Assembly (NCBI RefSeq): GCF_015221875.1
Contig: NZ_JACYGY010000001.1
Location: 3,512,501 to 3,576,500 of the forward strand
DNA: 64,000 nt
Reading direction: 5' to 3'
Source of the DNA: Dyadobacter subterraneus
GTDB taxonomy: Bacteria; Bacteroidota; Bacteroidia; Cytophagales; Spirosomataceae
The notes below the pieces were generated by a model. It was given only the letters and a program-made list of their open reading frames with translations, did not search any database and was not told where the DNA came from. The position numbers were made by a program, and so were the translations under genes. Positions 1 to 9,073 of this stretch are shown in pieces (the first letter of the stretch is position 1; every line of letters starts with the position of its first letter).

Positions 1-1
1 C

Positions 2-214
2 GGAACAGTGCGCGAAGTGGAAGGCGAAGGAATTGTAGGATTACAACCTGTTTTGGAGCCTGGCGATGTTCACGATTATGTTTCAGGCTGTAATTTGCGT
101 ACAGATCTTGGTAAAATGGCCGGTACATATTTAATGGAAAGAGTTTTGGATGGCCGGCAGTTTCGTGTTATTATTCCTGCTTTTGCGCTGGTAGTTCCCT
201 ATCGCTTAAACTGA
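2..214 (+). CDS. apaG: ApaG family protein, C-terminal part (5' end outside window)
   Basis: Only about 70 C-terminal residues are present; the frame is open to the left edge, so the GTG near base 8 is an internal Val codon and not the start. The text GEGIVGLQPVLEPG, then YVSGCNLRTDLGKMAGTYLM and a final IPAFALVVP, is the typical end of ApaG, a roughly 125-residue fibronectin-III-like beta-sandwich protein. ApaG has been linked genetically to cobalt/magnesium tolerance in enterobacteria, but its biochemical role is not settled. The next gene follows after 56 bases on the same strand. Confidence 0.85.
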   Translation, partial: GTVREVEGEGIVGLQPVLEPGDVHDYVSGCNLRTDLGKMAGTYLMERVLDGRQFRVIIPAFALVVPYRLN

Positions 215-270
215 TATTTTTCATTCCTGCAATTTCTATTGCTGCCAACATTTCATAAAAATTTCTTCAA

Positions 271-1047
271 TTGATTACTGCTTACTTTAAGTACCTTTTG
301 CGTTCAGGAAATGAACATTCGATTCACTCTCCTTTTCTTTTTGATTTATATACCAAGGTTATAAAAGACAAAAAAGAAAATCATCCTGATTATTCTGCTT
401 TAAAGTTATTAAGAAAAGAGCTGCTGGCTTCTAATGAAGAAATTGAGATTCTGGATCTTGGAGCAGGATCGCGTATCAATAAATCCAATCTTAGAAAAAT
501 AAAAACGATTGCTAAAAACGCTGAAAAGCCTGAAAAATTTGGGAAACTTTTTCATCGTTTAATCCGTCATTTCCAACCTGAAAGTTTGCTGGAACTGGGT
601 ACCTCTCTTGGGCTCACCACGCTTTACATGGCAAAAGCAAAACCGGATTCACAGATTATTTCTTTTGAAGGTTGTCCGGAAACTGCTAATGTAGCTTTAC
701 GCAACTTCAAAAAGTCAGGTTCTAAAAACATAGAAATTGTTTTGGGAAACATAGATGAAACTTTGCCTGAGCATTTAAAGAAATTTACCAACGGACTTGA
801 TTATGCGTACTTTGATGCCAATCATCGCTACGAGCCTACGGTCAGATATTTTGAGGATTGTCTGCCCTATGCCAAAAATGATTCAATCTTTATTTTTGAT
901 GACATTTACTGGTCAGAGGAAATGACGCAAGCCTGGGAATACATTAAATCGCATCCGCAAGTAACACTCACAGTTGACTTATTCTGGATAGGTCTGGTTT
1001 TTTTTAGAAAAGAACAAGTCAAAGAGGATTTCGTATTAAGATTTTAA
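271..1047 (+). CDS. class I SAM-dependent methyltransferase (O-methyltransferase-like)
   Basis: A 258-residue soluble protein. Residues ~106-130 (LLELGTSLGLTTLYMA) look like the glycine-rich SAM-binding loop of a Rossmann methyltransferase, followed by an acidic strand end (IISFEG). Later DYAYFDANH and IFIFDDIYW resemble the acidic motifs of O-methyltransferases of the Methyltransf_24 type. The N-terminal segment (EHSIHSPFLFDLY) is common in Bacteroidota homologues. The start is a TTG at 271, chosen because homologues as I remember them begin shortly before this motif; no better ATG lies upstream in frame. The substrate is unknown. Confidence 0.75.
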   Translation: MITAYFKYLLRSGNEHSIHSPFLFDLYTKVIKDKKENHPDYSALKLLRKELLASNEEIEILDLGAGSRINKSNLRKIKTIAKNAEKPEKFGKLFHRLIRHFQPESLLELGTSLGLTTLYMAKAKPDSQIISFEGCPETANVALRNFKKSGSKNIEIVLGNIDETLPEHLKKFTNGLDYAYFDANHRYEPTVRYFEDCLPYAKNDSIFIFDDIYWSEEMTQAWEYIKSHPQVTLTVDLFWIGLVFFRKEQVKEDFVLRF

Positions 1048-1058
1048 TCGAAAAAATT

Positions 1059-2144
1059 CTAACTTAATTGCTTTCTTCCGCCAGCCTCTTTCACAATTTC
1101 GTGAATAAATCGCAGCTTTTCTTTAATGGTTCTGCTTATTACAAAAGGATACAAATCGCGCAAACCCATACTTCTGTTCAAACTATTCATCGCAAAAGTC
1201 AGCGGAAGCCACATGTCAATGATTTCATCAAAATTGTTAACGGTATAAGGGTCGACAAAGGAAGTATTCATATCATCTTCCGGCCTCACCACACGCGGTC
1301 TGACATTCAATCCAAAGGAATCAGCCGTTTCAAGTGTGTCGACGATGTGCATGTAATGCGCCCAGGTTTCCGCCCAGTCTTCCCAGGGATGCGCGCTGGC
1401 GTATTTGCTGATGAACTGTTTTTTCCAGATTTGTGATGATTTATTAGAATAATACTGTTGCAGGGCAAAACCGTAATCTGCTCTTTCATCTCCGAACAAA
1501 TTTCTGAAAAGAAATAATTTGTTTGTTTTGCCTATCAAAATATCCCAATAGTAATGTCCGATTTCATGTCTGAAATGACCAAGCAACGTGCGGTAAACCT
1601 CATTCATCTGATTTCTTGACATTTCACGGTAGATATCATCAGCCTCTGCTATATTGATGGTTATCAAACCATTATCATGTCCGGTCAGAATCCTTTGCCC
1701 ATTCGTAGCATTTCTATCGGATAAGAAATCAAACATAATTCCTCCCAGCCCAAAAGAATTTTTACTTTTAACTTCCAGACCGAATCTCAACAAAGAATGT
1801 ATCAGTCTGCGTTTAGCAGTTTCTACCCGGTACCATTTATCGTAATCATCCTTTTGTCCTAAATACGGAATGGTTCTGTTTAATTCACAGGCTACACAAA
1901 ACGGGGAATTGCCATTTACCGGAACCAACCAGTTGCATACATTATGTCCGTGATTCTGGCAATATTTATAGGAGCTTTGATTACCGTTTTGGTTTATAAG
2001 TTTAAACGATTTATTATTTTCCGGTTTAAGCGCGTATAGTTTAAGCTCTTGTGTTTCGAAGCCCAAAGAAGAATGGCAATGCTGACAATAAATATTTTCA
2101 AAATAGACGGCATGGCCGCAATTACTGCATTTAAATAACTTCAT
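1059..2144 (-). CDS. zinc-ribbon putative metallopeptidase (Peptidase_Mx type)
   Basis: A 361-residue protein with no signal peptide. The N-terminus carries a zinc ribbon (C6-x2-C9 and C20-x2-C23), and further Cys/His residues follow at ~62-86. The centre has HEIGH at 193-197, the HExxH zinc-protease signature, followed by YYWD and a conserved DERADYG stretch. This arrangement matches the family of zinc-ribbon-containing putative zinc-binding metallopeptidases widespread in Bacteroidota and Proteobacteria. The substrate is unknown. It converges with the methyltransferase gene, leaving 11 bases between the stops. Confidence 0.8.
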   Translation of the reverse strand: MKLFKCSNCGHAVYFENIYCQHCHSSLGFETQELKLYALKPENNKSFKLINQNGNQSSYKYCQNHGHNVCNWLVPVNGNSPFCVACELNRTIPYLGQKDDYDKWYRVETAKRRLIHSLLRFGLEVKSKNSFGLGGIMFDFLSDRNATNGQRILTGHDNGLITINIAEADDIYREMSRNQMNEVYRTLLGHFRHEIGHYYWDILIGKTNKLFLFRNLFGDERADYGFALQQYYSNKSSQIWKKQFISKYASAHPWEDWAETWAHYMHIVDTLETADSFGLNVRPRVVRPEDDMNTSFVDPYTVNNFDEIIDMWLPLTFAMNSLNRSMGLRDLYPFVISRTIKEKLRFIHEIVKEAGGRKQLS

Positions 2145-2235
2145 ATTTTACTACTTATTAACTGGCAATATACAGATTCCAAGAATCAATTATCTTTAAA
2201 AATTATTTCTACACATTTTCCTCATTTCTCACGCA

Positions 2236-3204
2236 ATGACGACCAAATCAATTCTGGAAAGTTTCACTCAGAAAGGAATTTTACCGGAAGAACAAGCAAT
2301 TTTGATTGCTGAATATGAACGAACCAAATCTTTTTCCATCCACCGCGAACTTCGCGCCATCCTCTATCTTGGCATCACACTGCTGACGACTGGTTTAGGA
2401 ATTCTGATTTATAAAAACATTGATACAATCGGTCATCAGGCCATTATTGCATTGATTGCGGTATCCATCCTTGCTTGCTTTTATTATCTTTTTAAGCATG
2501 CACAACCTTTCAGCAAAGGAATTATAAAAAACACGGAGCCATTTTCAGAATACGTGTTAATTCTTGGCTGCACTTTATTTCTGCTACTTGAAGGATACTT
2601 ACAATATCAATATGAATTTTTTGGTACCCGTTATGGTATTGCAATATTTATTCCAACCGTACTTTTCTTTTTGTGCGCATACAGATTCGATAACCGCGCC
2701 GTACTTTCCATGGCCATAACCGGTCTTGCTTCCTGGCTAGGGTTGACGATTTCACCGTTGTCTGTTTTAGAGAAGAATGATTTTACTGCCCCAGGTATCA
2801 TTATTACAAGCATTGTTCTCGGTGTATTGTTAGTAGTAATCAGCTGGCTTTCAGAGAAAAGTGATTGGAAAAGTCATTTTAGGTTTACCTATATTCTTTT
2901 TGGAGGAAACCTTGCAGCGATTGCCGGATTGGCAGGATTGTTCAATAATGATCCCAAAATCATTTATTTTTTAATTACGGCAGCTTTGTGTACATTTTTA
3001 ATACAAACCGCCAGGAAAACCCAATCTCTGCTATTCTTATTGATGGGTGTTATTTATGGATATATCGCTGTAACATACGCAGCATTTATCTTCTTACCCG
3101 ACTCCATTCTTGCCGGTTTAAGCATATTCTACTTTCTTTTTACGAGTGTCGGCGTGCTATTATTCCTTTTGAACGTAAAAAAAATCCTCGGACTTAAAAA
3201 ATGA
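2236..3204 (+). CDS. multi-pass membrane protein, DUF2157-like
   Basis: A 322-residue protein. The first ~45 residues are soluble and helical (KGILPEEQAILIAEYE), followed by about nine hydrophobic segments up to the C-terminus. A short cytoplasmic helix in front of a chain of transmembrane helices is characteristic of DUF2157 proteins, whose function is unknown. Its stop overlaps the ATG of the next gene (ATGA at 3201-3204), so the two are almost certainly translated together and may form a complex. Confidence 0.65.
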   Translation: MTTKSILESFTQKGILPEEQAILIAEYERTKSFSIHRELRAILYLGITLLTTGLGILIYKNIDTIGHQAIIALIAVSILACFYYLFKHAQPFSKGIIKNTEPFSEYVLILGCTLFLLLEGYLQYQYEFFGTRYGIAIFIPTVLFFLCAYRFDNRAVLSMAITGLASWLGLTISPLSVLEKNDFTAPGIIITSIVLGVLLVVISWLSEKSDWKSHFRFTYILFGGNLAAIAGLAGLFNNDPKIIYFLITAALCTFLIQTARKTQSLLFLLMGVIYGYIAVTYAAFIFLPDSILAGLSIFYFLFTSVGVLLFLLNVKKILGLKK

Positions 3205-4343
3205 AAAAGGCATACAACGAACTCTGGATCACCAATCTTAATATTCAAAATATTAGCCGGTCATGGCATAGAAAAAATTTGATTACTACAAAACAATTGG
3301 AACAGATAACCATCGATTTTCCCGAGGCATTTTACAAGCCCGGAATATTTGTTAAAACCGGTCTTTTTTTGTTTACAATTTTGGCTGGGTCATTTTTTTC
3401 GGGTTTCATTTCTCTGTTTTTTCTGGAAAACAGTACTGATAAAATTTTTACCGTAATAAGCATTGTATGTGCCGTAAGCTACTTTTTTGCCTTGGAATAT
3501 TCAATTAAAGATCGCAAGCTTTTTCATTCCGGCATTGATAACGCATTGCTTTATATGGCAGAAGTTGCAACGCTTATTCCTGTTTTCTTAACATTTGAAC
3601 ATTTAAAAATCTGGCAGTATTGTCTGATTATACTGGTTGTTAACAGCGTTCTTCTGATTCGTTATGCTGACATTTTAATTGCATTTATAAGTGTTGGAGC
3701 GTTGTATGTGATGTTTGCCAACATTATTATTGCAAGTCCGCAATTGAAGCCGTTTTTACCTTTTTTCCTTATGCTGATATCAGCTGTCATATATTACTTC
3801 AACAAAGTGAATTATGGAGTTTATTATGCTAATTGTCAAACGGTTATAAAAATATTTTCGTTGGTCGTATTCTATTTGGGAGGGAATTATTATGTGGTCA
3901 GAGAAGGAAATGCGTTACTCTCGGATTTACGTACACCCATCGCTCCGCAAATTCCGTTTTCCCTATTATTTTATATATTAACTACTGCCATTCCGCTAAT
4001 TTTTATTTTTTTCGGGCTGAGAAACAAGGATCGGATCTTGTTGATTATCGGTCTGTTAACAACAGCCTTTTCAGTTTTTACTTACTGCTATTATTTCGAC
4101 ATCATCCCGGTAGAAATTATTCTGACTGTGGCAGGTTTAGCATTAATACTGCTCACAATATTCTTAATCAATTATCTAAAAACTCCGAAATTTGGCGTCT
4201 CTGATGAAAAAGATGACAGCCAGAATTTTGCTAATCTGGAAGCGATAATTATTGCGCATCAATTTGGACAATCGCCGGCAGGAGATCAATTACATTTTGG
4301 TGGCGGAGATTTTGGTGGCGGTGGAGCTGGAATTTCATATTGA
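3201..4343 (+). CDS. multi-pass membrane protein, partner of the DUF2157-like protein
   Basis: A 380-residue protein with an ~50-residue soluble N-terminus, about ten hydrophobic segments and a short soluble tail. The tail ends in a glycine-rich stretch (HFGGGDFGGGGAGISY), a type of ending also seen in TPM-domain and DUF2207 membrane proteins. It shares the layout of the upstream protein (short helical domain, then a membrane bundle) and overlaps it by 4 bp, so the pair looks like an operon of related membrane proteins, perhaps DUF2157/DUF4401-like. No catalytic motif was recognised. Confidence 0.6.
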   Translation: MKKAYNELWITNLNIQNISRSWHRKNLITTKQLEQITIDFPEAFYKPGIFVKTGLFLFTILAGSFFSGFISLFFLENSTDKIFTVISIVCAVSYFFALEYSIKDRKLFHSGIDNALLYMAEVATLIPVFLTFEHLKIWQYCLIILVVNSVLLIRYADILIAFISVGALYVMFANIIIASPQLKPFLPFFLMLISAVIYYFNKVNYGVYYANCQTVIKIFSLVVFYLGGNYYVVREGNALLSDLRTPIAPQIPFSLLFYILTTAIPLIFIFFGLRNKDRILLIIGLLTTAFSVFTYCYYFDIIPVEIILTVAGLALILLTIFLINYLKTPKFGVSDEKDDSQNFANLEAIIIAHQFGQSPAGDQLHFGGGDFGGGGAGISY

Positions 4344-4354
4344 GAGGTGAGAAA

Positions 4355-4385
4355 TTTGATTTCCCTCCTACTCCGCTTAACTTGC
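4355..4385 (+). promoter_or_regulatory. possible Bacteroidota promoter of the GH43 gene
   Basis: TTTG at 4355-4358 is followed after 19 nt by TAACTTGC at 4378-4385, a 6/8 match to the -7 consensus TAnnTTTG. The position, 17 bases before the ATG at 4402, is reasonable. The -7 match is imperfect. Confidence 0.4.
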
Positions 4386-4401
4386 AATAAAAATCTGATC
4401 T

Positions 4402-5394
4402 ATGAAAAAACAGCTTCTTTTATTTTCTCTTTTAGTTTTAACTGCCAATGCCTACGCCCAGGACACAAAAAAAACTTCCGGGAACCCTGTGTTTACAGGA
4501 TGGTACGCTGATCCTGAGGGCATTATTTTCAATTCCAAACCCCGGGGAAATCAATACTGGATCTATCCAACATTTTCCGCTCCTTACAAAGACCAGGTTT
4601 TTATGGATGCATTTTCATCCAAAGATCTTGTCACCTGGACCAAGCACCCAAAAGTTTTGGACACTTTAAATGTTAAATGGGCGAAAAAAGCACTTTGGGC
4701 GCCATCTATTATTGAAAAAGATAAAAAATATTACATGTTCTTCGGAGCAAATGATATTCAAAGTGACAACGAAAGCGGAGGCATAGGTGTGGCAGTTTCT
4801 GACAAACCGGAAGGGCCTTTCAAAGATCATTTGGGGAAACCGTTGATTGATAAATTCCACAATGGTGCACAGCCGATAGATCAATTTGTATTTAAAGATA
4901 AAGATGGGCAATACTATCTTTATTACGGTGGCTGGAAACATTGTAATGTGGCGAAATTGAAAAATGATTTCACAGGATTTATTCCTTTCGAAGATGGAAA
5001 AATCTTCAAAGAAATCACACCGGAAAGTTATGTTGAAGGTCCGTTTATGTTTATCCGTAATGGAAAATATTATTTTATGTGGTCGGAAGGCGGATGGACT
5101 GGACCTAATTATTCTGTTGCTTATGCCATAGCAGATTCTCCGTTTGGACCTTTCAAACGAATTGGCAAAATATTGCAACAAGACCCAAAAGTTGGTACCG
5201 GAGCGGGGCACCACTCAGTGATTAAAGTACCTGGAAAAGACCAGTGGTATATTGTATACCATCGCCGTCCATTAACTGAAACAGATGGTAATCACCGTGT
5301 TACCTGTGTTGATGTGATGACATTTGATGACAAAGGAATGATCAATCCTGTGGTTATTACCAATGAAGGTGTAAAGCCACAACCCTTGAAATAA
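4402..5394 (+). CDS. secreted glycoside hydrolase, family 43 type
   Basis: A 330-residue protein with a signal peptide (residues 1-19, cut after YAQ). It has the five-bladed propeller features of GH43: WYADPE with the likely base D37, IDQF with the likely pKa-tuning aspartate D160, and VEGPF with the likely acid E212. The WAPSI, YYMFFG and GAGHHSV blocks are further typical GH43 segments. GH43 enzymes act on arabinose-, xylose- or galactose-containing polymers; the exact substrate cannot be read from sequence. No SusC/SusD pair lies nearby, so this is not a classical polysaccharide utilisation locus. Confidence 0.85.
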   Translation: MKKQLLLFSLLVLTANAYAQDTKKTSGNPVFTGWYADPEGIIFNSKPRGNQYWIYPTFSAPYKDQVFMDAFSSKDLVTWTKHPKVLDTLNVKWAKKALWAPSIIEKDKKYYMFFGANDIQSDNESGGIGVAVSDKPEGPFKDHLGKPLIDKFHNGAQPIDQFVFKDKDGQYYLYYGGWKHCNVAKLKNDFTGFIPFEDGKIFKEITPESYVEGPFMFIRNGKYYFMWSEGGWTGPNYSVAYAIADSPFGPFKRIGKILQQDPKVGTGAGHHSVIKVPGKDQWYIVYHRRPLTETDGNHRVTCVDVMTFDDKGMINPVVITNEGVKPQPLK

Positions 5395-5402
5395 AGTAAA
5401 TT

Positions 5403-5436
5403 TAACAGGACGTAATTGTAACATTACGTCCTGTTA
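5403..5436. terminator. strong hairpin after the GH43 gene
   Basis: Bases 5403-5416 pair perfectly with 5423-5436 (14 bp) around a 6-nt loop, 8 bases after the stop codon. No clear T-run follows on the plus strand, so it may work as an RNA-stabilising 3' hairpin or as a weak terminator. Confidence 0.6.
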
Positions 5437-5834
5437 CAATATAGTCAGATCAATTCCTCCCGTTTAGGCAAATTACTAACAGGTTTTTCAAAATCTACAT
5501 TCTACCATTTCCACATTCTTCTCAAATCATACGGTAGAAACATTTCCGGATTATTTTTTGCAAATATTATTGCCAGGAATATCTCTGGTTTGGAACGCCA
5601 AATCGATATTCTTGTTGTTAAGAATATACGTTTTGCCAAATTTTGATTTATATTAATTTAGGCAATTTCAAAAAATATGCCTCCAAATGCAATACATGGA
5701 ATGCTTTTTGCTATTACAAATCGACAAAGAATAAATCGGGGAAAAGATGTCTAAAACGAAGGTTCAAAAATGAAGCCGCAGGAAAACCAAAACATTTATA
5801 CATATAGGTCATTTAAACTTTGCAATAATTTTTA
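5437..5834. other. A/T-rich non-coding gap before the mla operon
   Basis: No convincing coding frame was found. A second small hairpin lies at 5606-5627 (8-bp arms, 6-nt loop). AAACTTTG at 5815-5822, a 7/8 match to TAnnTTTG, may be part of the promoter of the following operon, though it would leave a very short leader and has no clear TTTG partner upstream. Confidence 0.4.
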
Positions 5835-6623
5835 ATGAGCACGAAACAAAAAGATCATGTTTTCACGAAAAATATAGACCATGCCCTTCTATCCGTATTC
5901 AATGGCTATAAATTTTTTATCCGATTTTTCAAAGAGGCCTTCCGCGGCCGCATGGAATTCCAGGAACTTGTAAAGCAATGTTATGCAATTGGTTATAAAT
6001 CGTTATTGCTTATCGGCATGACGGGTTTTATTACCGGGATGGTTTTTACAAAACAGTCAAGACCTTCTCTTGCTGAATTTGGTGCTACTTCCTGGTTGCC
6101 TTCACTGGTATCAATTGCCATTGTTCGTGCGCTTGCCGCATTGGTTACAGCACTTATCAGTGCAGGGAAAGTTGGTTCCAGTATTGGTGCGGAACTTGGT
6201 TCAATGCGCGTTACGGAGCAAATTGATGCCATGGAAGTTTCAGCCATTAATCCTTTCAAATTTTTAGTGGTTACCAGAGTTCTTGCTTCAACAATCACAA
6301 TTCCTCTTTTGATGTTTTACTGTACGCTCGTTGGTTTGATGGGTGCATTCTTAAACGTATATCTTAATGAGGGCACAAGTGTAAGATCTTTTATAGAAAA
6401 GGCATTTGAGCAAATTACTTTCCTTGATCTTGGAACATCGGTTGCCAAGGCAGTTGCCTACGGATTTACAATTGGAATCGTAGGTTGTTATCAGGGATAT
6501 AACGCTACCAAAGGAACTGAGGGCGTTGGAAAGGCTGCTAATACATCGGTGGTATTATCTATGTTTCTGATTTTCATAGAGGAAGTGATTATTGTTCAGG
6601 TATCAAATTATTTCAGAGCTTAG
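5835..6623 (+). CDS. mlaE: MlaE-type ABC transporter permease
   Basis: A 262-residue membrane protein of the MlaE/Ttg2B permease family. Typical features are the amphipathic N-terminus, the GMTGFITGMVFTKQSRP stretch, the RALAALVTALISAGKVGSSIGAELGSMRVTEQIDAMEV core with the conserved EQIDA motif, and five or so membrane segments. It works with the ATPase and MCE protein encoded next to move phospholipids between inner and outer membranes. It is the first gene of a three-gene operon; the gap to the ATPase gene is 6 bases. As is common in Bacteroidota, no mlaB or mlaC gene follows. Confidence 0.9.
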   Translation: MSTKQKDHVFTKNIDHALLSVFNGYKFFIRFFKEAFRGRMEFQELVKQCYAIGYKSLLLIGMTGFITGMVFTKQSRPSLAEFGATSWLPSLVSIAIVRALAALVTALISAGKVGSSIGAELGSMRVTEQIDAMEVSAINPFKFLVVTRVLASTITIPLLMFYCTLVGLMGAFLNVYLNEGTSVRSFIEKAFEQITFLDLGTSVAKAVAYGFTIGIVGCYQGYNATKGTEGVGKAANTSVVLSMFLIFIEEVIIVQVSNYFRA

Positions 6624-6629
6624 AAATAT

Positions 6630-7394
6630 ATGCAAAACGATACAGAAAAAAAGGATTCGATCATTTCCATCAAGGATGTATACAAAGCCTTCGGGGATTT
6701 GAAAGTCCTGAACGGAGTAAATCTTGAAGTTTACAGCGGAGAAAATGTTGTAGTTCTTGGTAGATCCGGAACAGGAAAATCGGTTTTAATCAAAATTATT
6801 GTTGGTCTTTTACAGCAAGACAAAGGCTCGGTCAATGTACTTGGGCATGAAGTTTCACAATTAAATGAAAAGGAGCTTAATGACCTGCGTAGAAAAATAG
6901 GTTTTTCATTCCAGAATAGTGCCTTGTACGATAGTATGACCGTTCGCGAAAACCTGGAATTTCCTTTGGTTCGAAACGTTGCGGGACTGTCAAAGGCGGA
7001 TGTCAATGAGCAGGTTGAGTCTGTACTGGAATCGGTTGGATTATCCCAAACGATAAATCAGGTTCCATCACAACTTTCGGGAGGTCAAAGAAAACGCATC
7101 GGTATAGCCAGAACGCTTATTTTAAAGCCTGAAATAATGCTTTATGATGAACCGACTGCCGGTCTTGACCCGATCACTTGTATTGAAATCAACGAACTGA
7201 TCAATGAGGTTAAGGAAAAATATAAAACAACATCTATCATTATTACTCATGATTTGACCTGCGCGAGACAAACCGGAGACCGGGTAGCGATGCTGCTCGA
7301 CGGCCAGTTTCAGCAAACAGGCACATTTGAAGAGGTATTTGCTTCGAAAGAAGAAAGGGTTAAAAGTTTTTACGATTATAATTTTATTCAATAA
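6630..7394 (+). CDS. mlaF: MlaF-type ABC transporter ATP-binding protein
   Basis: A 254-residue ABC ATPase. The Walker A is GRSGTGKSV, the signature is LSGGQRKRIGIAR (the R-K-R variant typical of MlaF), the Walker B is IMLYDEPTAGLD and the H-loop is ITHDL. It powers lipid movement by the MlaE permease and MCE protein. The stop and the next start share one base (TAATG around 7394), which indicates translational coupling. Confidence 0.92.
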   Translation: MQNDTEKKDSIISIKDVYKAFGDLKVLNGVNLEVYSGENVVVLGRSGTGKSVLIKIIVGLLQQDKGSVNVLGHEVSQLNEKELNDLRRKIGFSFQNSALYDSMTVRENLEFPLVRNVAGLSKADVNEQVESVLESVGLSQTINQVPSQLSGGQRKRIGIARTLILKPEIMLYDEPTAGLDPITCIEINELINEVKEKYKTTSIIITHDLTCARQTGDRVAMLLDGQFQQTGTFEEVFASKEERVKSFYDYNFIQ

Positions 7395-8422
7395 TGGAAA
7401 CAAGCAATAGAAAACGCTCCATCGTAGTAGGTCTGTTCGTAGTATTAGGGTTGATTATTTTACTCGTCGGGATTCTCACGATAGGAAGTATGAAAAAAGT
7501 CTTTTCATCGAATATAACCGTGAAAACAATCTTTGAAGACGTCAACGGTCTTAAAGCCGGTAACAATATCTGGTATTCAGGTGTGAAAATCGGGACAGTA
7601 AAATCTCTTCGTTTTCTTCCAAATTCACAAGTGGAAGTAATGATGAATATTGAAGAAAAATCACAGCAGTTCGTCAGAAAAGATGCCCTTGCCAAAGTGG
7701 GTACGGATGGACTGATTGGAAATAAAATTATCGTTATTTATGGAGGAACACAAAAGGTGCCATCCATTGAAGACGGTGATCAGCTGGCTGTTGCAAAAGT
7801 GGAAAGCACCGATGAAATGTTAAGTGTACTTTCTGAAAACAACAAAAATCTTTTGTCCATCACAGATGCCTTCAAGAAAATCAGTAAAAATATTCTGGAA
7901 GGAAGAGGAACGGTTGGTATGCTGCTTAATGATGAAAAACTGTATCGTGATGTAGAAACTACTTTGGCAGGATTAAATAAAGCATCTGTAAACGCTCAAA
8001 ATCTTACAGCTTCACTTTCTGCTTACACTGCCAAATTAAACCAAAAAGGTGGGCTGGCTAATGACCTTGCAACGGATACAACAATTATGCATAGTGTTCG
8101 TGGCACAATGGCACGTCTTGATCAAACTGTTAACTCTGCTAATCAGATGGTTAACAATTTAAAAACAGCTAGCGCAGACATTAATTCAAATTCGAAAAGT
8201 CCGATCGGTGTACTGCTTCATGATGAAGTAACGGCATCAAATCTGAAAAACACCATTCTAAATCTTGAAACGAGCACGTCGAAACTGGATGAAAATATGA
8301 TCGCTTTGCGCTCTAACTTCCTGTTCCGCAGATATTTTAAGAAACAGGATAAGAATAAGGCCAAACAAGAAGATGAATTAAAAAAGCAGGAAATGAAGGC
8401 AGATACGGGGTCTGTTAAATAA
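7394..8422 (+). CDS. mlaD: MlaD/MCE-domain lipid-binding protein
   Basis: A 342-residue protein with one N-terminal membrane anchor (~residues 9-31) followed by an MCE domain (~40-120; FEDVNGLKAGNNIWYSGVKIGTVKSL). The long C-terminal part is helical and probably coiled-coil, and the tail is strongly charged (KKQDKNKAKQEDELKKQE). MCE proteins sit on the periplasmic side of the MlaEF complex and form hexameric rings that carry lipids. It is the last gene of the operon. Confidence 0.9.
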   Translation: METSNRKRSIVVGLFVVLGLIILLVGILTIGSMKKVFSSNITVKTIFEDVNGLKAGNNIWYSGVKIGTVKSLRFLPNSQVEVMMNIEEKSQQFVRKDALAKVGTDGLIGNKIIVIYGGTQKVPSIEDGDQLAVAKVESTDEMLSVLSENNKNLLSITDAFKKISKNILEGRGTVGMLLNDEKLYRDVETTLAGLNKASVNAQNLTASLSAYTAKLNQKGGLANDLATDTTIMHSVRGTMARLDQTVNSANQMVNNLKTASADINSNSKSPIGVLLHDEVTASNLKNTILNLETSTSKLDENMIALRSNFLFRRYFKKQDKNKAKQEDELKKQEMKADTGSVK

Positions 8423-8526
8423 AAAGTAGAAGATATTTTTTATAGTTAACCAGACAATGCGAGACTCTTTTTTAAGAAAAAAAAGATAAATTAATTTATA
8501 CTACAAATTAATAAAAGAACTCCATC

Positions 8527-8534
8527 TAACTTTG
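8527..8534 (+). promoter_or_regulatory. -7 box match upstream of the Hpt gene
   Basis: TAACTTTG is a full match to the Bacteroidota -7 consensus TAnnTTTG and lies about 98 bases before the Hpt start. No clear TTTG was found at the usual 19-20 nt upstream, so the promoter call is tentative. Confidence 0.35.
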
Positions 8535-8631
8535 TAGTTGGTAAAGACTTTTATAAGTTCGGAAAAGGATCACATATGGTTCACCGATTTAAGTGTAATA
8601 AACTCTCATTTTAACCCGTAATAAAATCTGC

Positions 8632-9000
8632 ATGGCACTCCAACTTAACCCTGCACTCGACGTTAATTACCTAAATCAGGTTTACGGTGACGACCCGTCG
8701 ATAGTTCAAATTATTTTTGAAGCGTTCTTAGCTGACTCTTTGCCACGCTGGCAGGGTTTGCAGACAGTTTTAGAAGATGAAAATCTTACAGAAGCTGCGA
8801 GTATTGTTCATGGAATCAAGCCTTCTTTTACCATGGCAGGGCTTACTAACATCAGACCGAAAGTTGAAGAGCTTGAAAAAGCCATTCATGCTGAAACCAA
8901 AATAAATGATCTGATTGCACACTACCACAGAATCAGCGAAGATGTTTATTCAATAACACCGATTTTGGAGCAGGAAGCTGAGCGGTTGGGGAAACTTTAA
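8632..9000 (+). CDS. Hpt-domain phosphotransfer protein
   Basis: A 122-residue stand-alone histidine phosphotransfer protein. The helix AASIVHGIKPSFTMAGL carries the likely phospho-accepting H60 with the usual K following at +3. The rest is all-alpha, as expected of the four-helix bundle. Such proteins relay phosphate between a hybrid kinase's receiver and a final response regulator. It lies between the lipid transport operon and the EPS locus; a hybrid kinase (32562) and receivers (11900, 31662) in the window are possible partners, but this is inference. Confidence 0.8.
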   Translation: MALQLNPALDVNYLNQVYGDDPSIVQIIFEAFLADSLPRWQGLQTVLEDENLTEAASIVHGIKPSFTMAGLTNIRPKVEELEKAIHAETKINDLIAHYHRISEDVYSITPILEQEAERLGKL

Positions 9001-9007
9001 GATATAA

Positions 9008-9057
9008 AAAAATAAAAACCGCATATCCCTTTTCAGGAATATGCGGTTTTTATTTTT
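9008..9057. terminator. bidirectional terminator between convergent genes
   Basis: Bases 9008-9026 pair with 9039-9057 in a long stem (GC-rich core ACCGCATAT) flanked by A-run and T-run, just after the Hpt stop and before the end of the converging glycosyltransferase gene. It has the form of an intrinsic terminator on both strands. Confidence 0.85.
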
Positions 9058-9073
9058 CAGGCTTTCAGGAAAC

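Noticed and set aside
4666..5214. 182-codon open frame on the minus strand
   Set aside because: Lies fully antisense to the well-supported GH43 gene; its composition (rich in Phe, Ile, Arg) is typical of a shadow frame and shows no domain.
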